From: an uncultured Eubacteriales bacterium
GTDB taxonomy: Bacteria > Bacillota > Clostridia > Lachnospirales > Lachnospiraceae
DNA: 64,000 nucleotides
Assembly: GCA_900545175.1 (NCBI GenBank)
Contig: UQYF01000009.1
Coordinates: 1-64,000 of the forward strand
Reading direction: 5' to 3'
The position numbers and the translations under genes are program-made. Positions 27,054-33,768 of this stretch are shown piece by piece (the first letter of the stretch is position 1; each line of letters starts with the position of its first letter). Under the pieces are notes generated by a model. That model made no database searches. It worked only from the letters and a program-made list of their open reading frames with translations, and had not been told where the DNA came from.

Positions 27054-27255
27054 GATTTGTGATATTGGCTTTTAAGGTCTGATATACAGATAGAATTGGA
27101 TTAGAATAGCTGTAAGATGTTCACATTTTACAGCTATTTGAAAAAATTCCAAAAAAATATACATTTTATTAAATTTCCTCTTGCAAAATTTGGAAGATGG
27201 TTGTATAATAAATTTTGTTCCAAGGAAATAAGAAATGGAACTGATAATTGGATAT

Positions 27256-27327
27256 TCCTCGATAGCTCAATGGTAGAGCACACGGCTGTTAACCGTGGGG
27301 TTGTAGGTTCGAGCCCTACTCGGGGAG
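27256..27327 (+). tRNA. tRNA-Asn (GTT anticodon)
   Basis: A 72-base cloverleaf. Acceptor TCCTCGA/TCGGGGA with one G-T pair, D-arm GCTC-AATGGTA-GAGC, anticodon loop CTGTTAA with anticodon GTT, T-arm GTAGG/CCTAC. CCA is not encoded. It decodes AAC/AAT. Confidence 0.96.
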
Positions 27328-27338
27328 CTTTTAAGAAG

Positions 27339-27366
27339 AACAGAGCATGATATATGCTCTGTTTTT
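27339..27366 (+). terminator. Terminator of tRNA-Asn
   Basis: AACAGAGCAT/ATGCTCTGTT followed by TTTT. A separate hairpin (TATAGGAA...TTCCTATA) follows at 27372-27406. Confidence 0.8.
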
Positions 27367-27411
27367 AACTTTATAGGAAAGGTCGCCATTAGCGGTTCTT
27401 CCTATAAATTT

Positions 27412-27437
27412 AAAAAGCCCGCCATAAAGCGGGCTTA
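27412..27437 (-). terminator. Terminator of the 29.9-27.5 kb operon
   Basis: On the minus strand AGCCCGC/GCGGGCT is followed by a T-run (AAAAA on the plus strand), 27 bases past the stop of the gene at 27464. Confidence 0.8.
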
Positions 27438-27463
27438 AACTGTCTTTACACATTACAGTCATG

Positions 27464-29518
27464 TTACATATGAAGAAAATCCCTGAAATCTAAAAGTTCT
27501 TTAGGTGTATCAATTCCTTTTTTGTCAAGCTGTGAGATAACAAGCTCAAGATGCTTTTCCTTGGTCGCTAATATCTTGTTCTCGCCGGAGAATAAGTCTT
27601 TCACCATAGGATTTGTCATAAGATGTTCACGTATTTCCTTTGAGAATGGACAATACAGTGCAAGTATACGCCTTGCAACCTTGTTAAGCCTGAATGAACC
27701 GGCAGTCTCGTATAGGAGCCATGTCTCGTAGTCGCGTACGAACACTTCACGGTAATTGTTGCGGCATGATTTGAGAGTGGCTTTGATTTTATCCTTTACT
27801 GCTTCCGGAAGTTCGCGGTTCTTCTTGTAAAATTGTATGTAGTCACAATATTCGGAGGTTAAGGATGGCTCTGAAATGTTATTCCAATATACACCCTGTG
27901 ACCTTTTACACATTTCCCATCTAAAACGACCTGTGAGGCATGTGAGAACATTGGATATATTGATGGTTGGAAAGATAGGAAGTATAAATCGGGCAGGAGT
28001 GTCTTTTTTTCTTCCTTCAATTTCCTGCCACATAAGCCCATCATTACCTACTATAGGCATAAGTATAATGTTTGGCAGAACTTCCGACATTATAAATTCG
28101 CGGTCAATTTCACAGGCTTTATTCTGGTATGTGATTTCACGGTAAAAAGCAGAATAGTCCTTTTTTCGTATAGCATCTATCGCTGAAACGATTTTATCTG
28201 CAGTTGTAATAAACGAACTAAAGGTTCTTGTAATACCATTATCTGTTAGTACGGGACAGAAATGGCTGCTTCGACCATATACAACGCGGTTGGCAGAAGT
28301 GAACATGTTCTCAATTTCAAAACGGATTTTTGCATCATTGTCATGAAGAGCAGCTTCGGCTTCCTCGGCGGAAATCTTTCCTGTACGCTTATTTGTGTTG
28401 ATTGTCTCGGAATAGTCCGTATCCATATTGTTCTTAGACGGTTCCTTGTCGCCCCAGAGAATTTCGCGAAGCCATGAATAAATAGTATAGACTCCTTTGC
28501 CGTTACATTCCTTTTCAACAATTAAGGAGAGACGGTATAAGTCAAGCGCATTTTCCCTTGAGAGAAGATTCTCATCCATATAGCCGAAGTTGAGGAACAT
28601 TGAAACTATAGGAGAAGCGGTGAGGCTGTTGGCGGCTTTCATGAACACATGATAGTAGATTTTGTAAAACTCTTTTGCTATATCTCGGCGAAGCTGTCTT
28701 GATTCATCCGATGGCGAGGTCTGCTGTGATGGAATTCGGTAGCTTTCAATAAGCTGAGTGAAATACTCCGCTTCATCCGGTTCAAGCTCCGCATAGGCAA
28801 TAAGCCGTGGGAGCGAATTGGTGAGCTGTGACCATGCAAAATCTTCATCAAAATCATCCTCTGTCGCAAAAAGGGCTTCCGGAGTATCTTCAATAGCCAT
28901 GATGTATTCTTCCTCCGGCTCTGATTCAACATAGTCGAGATTGATTTCAAGCCGGTCAGCCATCTGTGTGCACGCATCGTTGATGGTTGACAAAAAACGT
29001 GTTCCGTCATATATTGCACCTATTGCTATGGAGAGGTTGGATTTATAATAGTCTATAGCAATCTTGTTGGATATGGATGATAGTGCATTAAATTTATCCA
29101 GTTCCCATCGTGGAATACGTGAATCAGGTCGATAATCTTCGTCAATTTCCCTACATTTAAAAGTAAGCTCGAGATATGTCTTGATAAGGTCAGCGATATG
29201 GCGTGTCTGCATTATGACAAATATGCTGACATTATCAGCCTGGTCACTAAGTACTTTGCTGATATCCGAAGAGGAAGAGACTGTGTATCTCTTTACAACG
29301 GTCTCTTCCTCTGCGAAATAATTGTATATGTACATTCCGTAATAGCAATCAGTTAAACCTGCTGTGGAACCGGGACCAAGATAATATGTACCATAGGTTG
29401 TCATGCACTTTATTTTTCCCTTGAGCAGGATGTAAATTGCATTGGCATCATCACCGCGGGTAGTGAGACGTTCGCCTGCAGCGTATGTCATAACGCTGCC
29501 TGATATATTGTTATCCAT
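27464..29518 (-). CDS. Uncharacterised protein with N-terminal cyclic-nucleotide-binding-like fold
   Basis: 684 residues, soluble. The first 130 residues look like a CRP/cNMP-binding beta-barrel: MTYAAGERLTTRGDDANAIY followed by ILLKGKIK and LGPGSTAGLTD. The rest is mostly alpha-helical with no motif I recognise: an acidic stretch at about 205-235 (EPEEEYIMAIE, DDFDEDF), a middle helical region, and a C-terminal region with WLLYETAGSFRLNKVARRILALYCPFSKEIR. No helix-turn-helix is evident, so it is not a simple CRP-type regulator. It lies 23 bases after a HEAT-repeat gene in a two-gene operon. It might be a signal-controlled scaffold. No function is assigned. Confidence 0.7.
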   Translation of the reverse strand: MDNNISGSVMTYAAGERLTTRGDDANAIYILLKGKIKCMTTYGTYYLGPGSTAGLTDCYYGMYIYNYFAEEETVVKRYTVSSSSDISKVLSDQADNVSIFVIMQTRHIADLIKTYLELTFKCREIDEDYRPDSRIPRWELDKFNALSSISNKIAIDYYKSNLSIAIGAIYDGTRFLSTINDACTQMADRLEINLDYVESEPEEEYIMAIEDTPEALFATEDDFDEDFAWSQLTNSLPRLIAYAELEPDEAEYFTQLIESYRIPSQQTSPSDESRQLRRDIAKEFYKIYYHVFMKAANSLTASPIVSMFLNFGYMDENLLSRENALDLYRLSLIVEKECNGKGVYTIYSWLREILWGDKEPSKNNMDTDYSETINTNKRTGKISAEEAEAALHDNDAKIRFEIENMFTSANRVVYGRSSHFCPVLTDNGITRTFSSFITTADKIVSAIDAIRKKDYSAFYREITYQNKACEIDREFIMSEVLPNIILMPIVGNDGLMWQEIEGRKKDTPARFILPIFPTINISNVLTCLTGRFRWEMCKRSQGVYWNNISEPSLTSEYCDYIQFYKKNRELPEAVKDKIKATLKSCRNNYREVFVRDYETWLLYETAGSFRLNKVARRILALYCPFSKEIREHLMTNPMVKDLFSGENKILATKEKHLELVISQLDKKGIDTPKELLDFRDFLHM

Positions 29519-29541
29519 ATTAAATCCCCATTCTTAAAAGC

Positions 29542-29877
29542 CTATGCACGGCTGCTTATCCTAGAAAGTGTCTTGTGGACTTCGGCCTTGAGCTTATCGT
29601 TGGTTGTTGTGTTGTACATAATCTGAAGTCTTGCCTTGATGTGGTCTGTTCCAATCTCGCCGAGTGCGTCAACTGCAGCGAATACAACTTCCTCGTCAAG
29701 TGACTCTAAGAGCATGATTACAAGGTTACGTGAATCATCATTAGCATAATGCTTACATGCTTCACAGATAGCAAGCTGATCCTCAATGGTTGACCATAAA
29801 TACTTCTTGCGTATGGTTTCTGATTTCTTCTTTTTAAGTAATGATAAATACTTTTTGGTTAATGCTTCATCTGCCAT
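29542..29877 (-). CDS. Small HEAT-repeat protein
   Basis: 111 residues, soluble and helical. About three HEAT-like repeats are visible: STIEDQLAICEACKHYANDD, SRNLVIMLLESLDEEVVFAA and AVDALGEIGTDHIKARLQIM, followed by a Lys/Arg-rich end. HEAT repeats make protein-protein contacts. The start at 29877 (MADEALTKKYL) follows GAAGGTATTTTATT; an in-frame ATG at 29901 has a worse site. It is the first gene of the operon with the 684-residue cNMP-fold protein, so the two products probably bind each other (inference). Confidence 0.75.
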   Translation of the reverse strand: MADEALTKKYLSLLKKKKSETIRKKYLWSTIEDQLAICEACKHYANDDSRNLVIMLLESLDEEVVFAAVDALGEIGTDHIKARLQIMYNTTTNDKLKAEVHKTLSRISSRA

Positions 29878-30050
29878 AATAAAATACCTTCTTTCTTTCA
29901 TTACCAGCTGTCAGAAAAAACAGCTGGTTTACATTGAATAGTGTAGTATATTCTGCGCATAATGTCAATAAAATTTAGGTTGTTATGATGGAAGAATTGT
30001 GTATAATAAGGATAGAAAATAATGGTTGTGCCAAAAGAAAGGAACACAAT

Positions 30051-30524
30051 ATGATAATACATGACAAGAATAATTATGTTGATATGATGTACAAGATTTT
30101 AGAAGCTTTAGGATATCAGGACTTGAAGAAAAACAGTGATGAGAGCGTTGTGAATATTTTAGCTAAGAAAGATGGAAAAATATATGCGTTTGCATGCCGC
30201 TATGATATAGATGCGATAAGTGGTCCTGCTATGGAAGAATTTGTGGAAGCCGTGAAAAAGCCGGGCATTGATGTAGCTGTATTTATGACGAACAGTTCTT
30301 TTTCATCGGCCGCAAAAAAAGCAGGCGAGGCAGCAGGCATCGAATTGTGGGACAGAAACTATATAGACAGAATGGCTATAGGAGTTGATGTGGAGCTTGA
30401 AAAGCCGGTGATTAAAAAAAGCAGCAGCAATAAAACTTACATTGTTTTGATTGCAGCAGTTGTAATTGTGCTTGTAGTGGCACTTTTAGTGTATTTTGCC
30501 ATTCCGATGCTGACATCACGCTAG
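30051..30524 (+). CDS. Mrr-like domain protein with C-terminal membrane anchor
   Basis: 157 residues. Residues 5-115 resemble the Mrr-type restriction endonuclease fold: YVDMMYKILEALGYQDLKK, then VNILAKKDGKIYAFACRYD, then IDVAVFMTNSSFSSAAKKAG. The usual catalytic pattern (D ... QxK) reads VN..ACR here, with Asp and Lys replaced, so cleavage is unlikely. A single C-terminal helix (about 133-153, very hydrophobic) tethers it to the membrane with the domain in the cytoplasm. Start: AAAGGAACACAAT then ATG at 30051. Function is unknown; a binding rather than cutting role is my inference. Confidence 0.65.
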   Translation: MIIHDKNNYVDMMYKILEALGYQDLKKNSDESVVNILAKKDGKIYAFACRYDIDAISGPAMEEFVEAVKKPGIDVAVFMTNSSFSSAAKKAGEAAGIELWDRNYIDRMAIGVDVELEKPVIKKSSSNKTYIVLIAAVVIVLVVALLVYFAIPMLTSR

Positions 30525-30551
30525 AACTGTAGATATAAGAAAACAGCCGCA

Positions 30552-30600
30552 TTATAAAAAAAGCAATTTATCGTGTTATCGTGTGCTTTCTAGATGCGGG
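30552..30600. other. Two-step hairpin after the Mrr-like gene
   Basis: Outer arms CCGCAT/ATGCGG and inner arms AAGCA/TGCTT enclose a short repeated TTATCGTG-type loop. There is no T-run. Possible structured element, role unknown. Confidence 0.3.
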
Positions 30601-30665
30601 TGCAGCTATGAATGTTCACATGTTTTGGATGTTAAATGAATCATTATAATTAAGAACCAAAAAAG

Positions 30666-30709
30666 ATTCAGAGATGGCAGATGGCATTCTGCCTGTTTCT
30701 GAATTTTTT
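30666..30709. terminator. Bidirectional terminator
   Basis: ATTCAGAGATGGCAGA pairs with TCTGCC.GTTTCTGAAT, with A-runs before and T-runs after. It serves the Mrr-like gene and could also act on the opposite strand. Confidence 0.75.
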
Positions 30710-30750
30710 GATTTTATAATATTGATTAAAAAACTATTAAAAAGATGTTG

Positions 30751-30833
30751 AGGTCAAAAGGTCAAAAATCCTAACGCAGGCAAGCTTGCATTGGACTTTT
30801 GACCTTTTGACCCTGATATCTTAAAAATTGTAT
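30751..30833. repeat. 83-bp palindromic dispersed repeat, copy 2
   Basis: Second copy of the repeat at 245-327, same orientation, about 72 of 83 positions identical. Its outer arms are more regular here (AGGTCAAAAGGTCAAAA and TTTTGACCTTTTGACC). Like copy 1 it lies downstream of a minus-strand gene, here 57 bases from the stop at 30890. Confidence 0.7.
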
Positions 30834-30889
30834 ATGGCAGGTTATGCCATGCACATTATAGCTAAGGCAAGCTTGATGTGCATTGATTT

Positions 30890-31273
30890 TTATTTATCAA
30901 GGCGCATATCCGACTGGATGCGCTTTTTATACTTTTCAGGCTCCTTTGCCATCAGTGCCATAGCTTCAAAGGCAAAGAGAACCATTGCTTCTTTGCAGCA
31001 TGAAGCGTCATTTTTGCCTGTGTCGTGCAGAAGATTGTAATTAGCCATCTGCCATACAAAAAGGTCAACTATCGAATAATTTTCAATGGTGTATCTGCAC
31101 AGCAGGTCGTGATGGTCGATGTAGTACAATAGTTCGTCATAGATATTTTCATTTTCCATAACCAGTGACCAAAATGAATTGAACCAGGCATCACTGTTTC
31201 CTACAAGGTATGAGAGTTCCTTTACTGCCTCCATAAGCTTGAGTTTTCTAGCATCATAGATAATATTTGCCAT
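30890..31273 (-). CDS. Hypothetical helical protein
   Basis: 127 residues, soluble, largely alpha-helical, rich in aromatic and acidic residues (NSDAWFNSFWSLVMENENIYD, then IVDLFVWQMANYNLLHDTG). Two adjacent cysteines occur at about 93-94 (SCCKEA). I do not recognise a family. Start: GAGGACTATT then ATG, so it is a real gene rather than a chance frame. It is monocistronic, ends near the palindromic repeat, and lies before the tRNA-Leu pair. Confidence 0.65.
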   Translation of the reverse strand: MANIIYDARKLKLMEAVKELSYLVGNSDAWFNSFWSLVMENENIYDELLYYIDHHDLLCRYTIENYSIVDLFVWQMANYNLLHDTGKNDASCCKEAMVLFAFEAMALMAKEPEKYKKRIQSDMRLDK

Positions 31274-31463
31274 AATAGTCCTCGATTCTGAGCGGATTAT
31301 GAGTTGTGTTTTTTCATAGCTGTGAAAACTATTTGTTTGCGCTCTGAAGCAAATAGTGGTCAGGAAAATTATAGCACAAATGAAAAAAATATTATGTTTT
31401 TTTTCAGGAAATCATGAACGGAATGAAAAAGCGAGAGTTATATGGTGTAGGAGGTAGAATGAC

Positions 31464-31503
31464 TAAAAAGCTCCGAACACTTGATTTACAAGCATTCGGA
31501 GCT
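31464..31503 (-). terminator. Terminator of tRNA-Leu(CAG)
   Basis: On the minus strand AGCTCCGAA/TTCGGAGCT is followed by TTTTT, 13 bases past the tRNA. Confidence 0.8.
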
Positions 31504-31515
31504 CTCATTAATCAA

Positions 31516-31599
31516 TGCAGTCGAAGGGAGTTGAACCCTCATGGACGTAAGTCCACATGAACCTGAATCATGCGCGTGTGCCAATTTCGCCACGACTGC
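31516..31599 (-). tRNA. tRNA-Leu (CAG anticodon)
   Basis: An 84-base class II tRNA with a long variable arm. Acceptor stem GCAGTCG/CGACTGC; anticodon stem CATGA/TCATG with loop TTCAGGT gives anticodon CAG. It decodes CUG. It is divergent from the second tRNA-Leu 257 bases away and shares the same acceptor stem. Confidence 0.95.
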
Positions 31600-31856
31600 A
31601 TATAATATATTCGGTCATCATAAAGCTTCTGCTGTATGACGCTTATATATATTATCATTATTGTAACGGATTTGTCAAGGTATAAGTTGAAAATATTGAG
31701 TAATGCCAAGAAACTTTCTTGTATAGAATTGTGTATTTTGTAGGAAAAGAATATTTTTTGAAAAAAATTAAAAAAATTTCAAAAAAGTACTTGCATTCCT
31801 AAGAAAGGTGTGCTATTATACATCATGTCGCTAAGATATAGCGAAACACATAATAA

Positions 31857-31941
31857 GCAGTCGTGGCGGAATTGGCATACGCGCTAGACTAAGGATCTAG
31901 TCCATATTGCTTGGGTGCGGGTTCAAGTCCCGCCGACTGCA
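31857..31941 (+). tRNA. tRNA-Leu (AAG anticodon)
   Basis: An 85-base class II tRNA. Acceptor stem GCAGTCG/CGACTGC, anticodon stem CTAGA/TCTAG with loop CTAAGGA gives anticodon AAG, T-arm GCGGG/CCCGC. Adenosine at position 34 is uncommon in bacteria outside tRNA-Arg(ACG). It would need TadA-type deamination to inosine to read CUU/CUC/CUA well. A -35/-10 pair seems present at about 31789-31818. Confidence 0.93.
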
Positions 31942-31949
31942 TCGAGTTG

Positions 31950-31979
31950 AAGCCTTGAGAGTGATCTCAAGGCTTTTTA
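31950..31979 (+). terminator. Terminator of tRNA-Leu(AAG)
   Basis: AAGCCTTGAGA/TCTCAAGGCTT with a four-base loop and a T-run, 8 bases after the tRNA. Confidence 0.85.
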
Positions 31980-31992
31980 CGTTTACAGTACA

Positions 31993-32031
31993 AATTATAA
32001 GCACGCTGCAATATCCGGCGTGCTTATAATT
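31993..32031. terminator. Hairpin at the 3' end of nrdG
   Basis: Fourteen-base perfect arms AATTATAAGCACGC/GCGTGCTTATAATT, between the plus-strand tRNA and the minus-strand nrdG stop. The T-run is poor, so termination is only likely. Confidence 0.55.
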
Positions 32032-32041
32032 ATGCTTATAA

Positions 32042-32563
32042 TCATTCATTCCATAGAATGATATTTCCGGTGTCAAGAGTTTTTTTGACATCGATGATTC
32101 TCTGGTTCTCTGAGCCTCGAAACTGAAGATTGAGATTTTTCTTATCTTCAATAAATGGCCCGTCAACAAGAACATCTATATAGGAAACAAGTTCCTTGGT
32201 ATAGGGAAGAGTATTTGACATTTTTTCCATAATGTCATTGTCGAAGAGGTAGCCTGTATACAGCCAGATATCTTTTGAAGGAAAATGTTCTTTAATCTGG
32301 CGCATTGTGTTGAGCACCTCATATTGATTGGCAGGAGCCATAGGCTCACCGCCGAGAAAAGTTATGCCTCTTATATAATCAGGTTTTAAAAGCTCTAAGA
32401 TATAATTGATGGTATCCTGAGTGTAAGGCTTTCCATAGTTAAAATCCCATGTTATTTCATTAAAGCAGCCTTTGCAGTGGTGAGGGCATCCGCTCACAAA
32501 GAGTGAAATTCTCACACCGGGACCGTTTGCTATATCAACATTTTTTATTTCAGCGTAATTCAT
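32042..32563 (-). CDS. nrdG: Anaerobic ribonucleotide reductase activating protein
   Basis: 173 residues. A radical-SAM enzyme that makes the glycyl radical on NrdD, enabling dNTP synthesis without oxygen. The Fe-S cysteines are Cys26, Cys30 and Cys33 in SGCPHHCKGCFN, the CxxxCxxC pattern. The GGEP-like motif is FLGGEPMAP. The start at 32563 (MNYAEIKNVD) follows GGGA and gives the family N-terminus; longer in-frame starts would overlap the pectinesterase gene. nrdD is not in the window. Only 22 bases separate it from the upstream pectinesterase, so they are probably co-transcribed. Confidence 0.93.
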   Translation of the reverse strand: MNYAEIKNVDIANGPGVRISLFVSGCPHHCKGCFNEITWDFNYGKPYTQDTINYILELLKPDYIRGITFLGGEPMAPANQYEVLNTMRQIKEHFPSKDIWLYTGYLFDNDIMEKMSNTLPYTKELVSYIDVLVDGPFIEDKKNLNLQFRGSENQRIIDVKKTLDTGNIILWNE

Positions 32564-32585
32564 AAAATTCCCATTTCTGTATGTT

Positions 32586-33545
32586 TTAGAAGCCAAGTAC
32601 ATTTTTACGGCTGTAGTGAGCGGCTTCCTCATCCGTAAGCCTGTGAACCCATGGCGCACGTTCACCTTTCGCACCTTCGCCTGTGCTGTTATATTCAGCC
32701 CAGAAAGCAGTTGTGTGTGTGATTTCCTTGTTCCAGTCATGGAAACCTTCGTGCTTTATATGTGCGTCCATCTCGCAATTTAAGAATACGGCTTTTGCGT
32801 ATTCGCGCCATGGCCTTCCAAGGTATACAGATTCCGGAGGGCAGTTGCTTGTAAAGTGACAGCCGTAAAATACATAGCCATATTCCTGACCTTCCGGTGT
32901 TGACGGTGCAGTGACATAGCCGTTAACTTTCTCACCGCGGTTGTTGGAGAAAATTTCGCAATTTTCAAAATATGCTGTTGAGCTTCCGAATATAAAATCT
33001 ATATCTCCGCGTATAAAACAGTCCTTGTAGTACTGTCTGCCGTTGATTCTTGGAGCAAACTGCTTAGGACCTATAAAACCGCCCGGCTGCAGTTCCTTTG
33101 GTGGAAGAGGGCCTGTAAACAGTGTGTCCTGACAGCCGAGAAAGCAGCAGTTGATATATTTTACCATGTCTCCTTCGGAGTAGACAGCGATTGCCTGTCC
33201 TACATCGCGTCCGTCGCCGGAAGCATTCTCAAAGGTTATGTTCTCGGCAGTGAAGTCGTCTGCATCGACAAAGACGCTATAGCTTCTGAAGGTTCCGCGC
33301 TTGGTGCCGTCCTCCATGAGCATAAGAGCATATAGACTGTGTGTGATAAATGTATTGTCAGGGTCGTCACCTGCCAGTGTGACATGTGGACGGATTATCT
33401 CAAGTCTTTCATAGTATTCGCCCGGTGCAAGCTCGATTCTTACCGGAATATTGTCATTGACTGCTTCGACAGAGTCGAGTGCGTCATTGATGGTGGTGAA
33501 GTCGCCCTTGCCGGAAGGGTCAACTTTGATTGTAATAGTATCCAT
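32586..33545 (-). CDS. Pectinesterase, carbohydrate esterase family 8
   Basis: 319 residues. Removes methyl esters from polygalacturonate, giving free galacturonate units and methanol. The right-handed beta-helix carries the family active site: Gln117 in VGQAIAV, Asp140 in GCQDTLF (acid/base), Asp183 in GDIDFIFG (nucleophile) and Arg244/Trp246 in LGRPWREYA. There is no signal peptide, so it should work in the cytoplasm on imported methylated oligogalacturonides. Divergent from the large GH28-like gene at 33769, with a miniature element in the shared promoter region. Start: GAGGCATATCT then ATG. Confidence 0.95.
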   Translation of the reverse strand: MDTITIKVDPSGKGDFTTINDALDSVEAVNDNIPVRIELAPGEYYERLEIIRPHVTLAGDDPDNTFITHSLYALMLMEDGTKRGTFRSYSVFVDADDFTAENITFENASGDGRDVGQAIAVYSEGDMVKYINCCFLGCQDTLFTGPLPPKELQPGGFIGPKQFAPRINGRQYYKDCFIRGDIDFIFGSSTAYFENCEIFSNNRGEKVNGYVTAPSTPEGQEYGYVFYGCHFTSNCPPESVYLGRPWREYAKAVFLNCEMDAHIKHEGFHDWNKEITHTTAFWAEYNSTGEGAKGERAPWVHRLTDEEAAHYSRKNVLGF

Positions 33546-33570
33546 AGATATGCCTCTTTTATATTTATTG

Positions 33571-33656
33571 GGATTTGAGTGTCAAATCGTGACATGCATA
33601 AATATAACATGCTATACACAATTAAGTTCGTAGAGCATATTTTGACACTCGAATCT
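33571..33656. mobile_element. Miniature inverted-repeat element, 86-bp copy
   Basis: Terminal inverted repeats GATTTGAGTGTCAAA (33572-33586) and TTTGACACTCGAATC (33641-33655), one mismatch. It is flanked by a 5-bp target duplication TATTG (33566-33570 and 33657-33661). The interior shares ATAAATATAA and TATACAC with the 306-bp copy at 61251. It encodes no protein, so it would need a transposase supplied in trans. It lies in the divergent promoter region of the pectinesterase and GH28-like genes. Confidence 0.85.
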
Positions 33657-33768
33657 TATTGACTAATCAAATTAATTATATTACATTTATTGTGTATGTT
33701 CAAGCGTGAAACGATATGGAACAGGAGTATGCTTGAAGCCGGAAGCTTCAAAAAAAGAAAGGATTAAT

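Noticed and set aside
27117..27350. 77-codon frame across tRNA-Asn
   Set aside because: It reads through the tRNA gene, so it is a chance frame.
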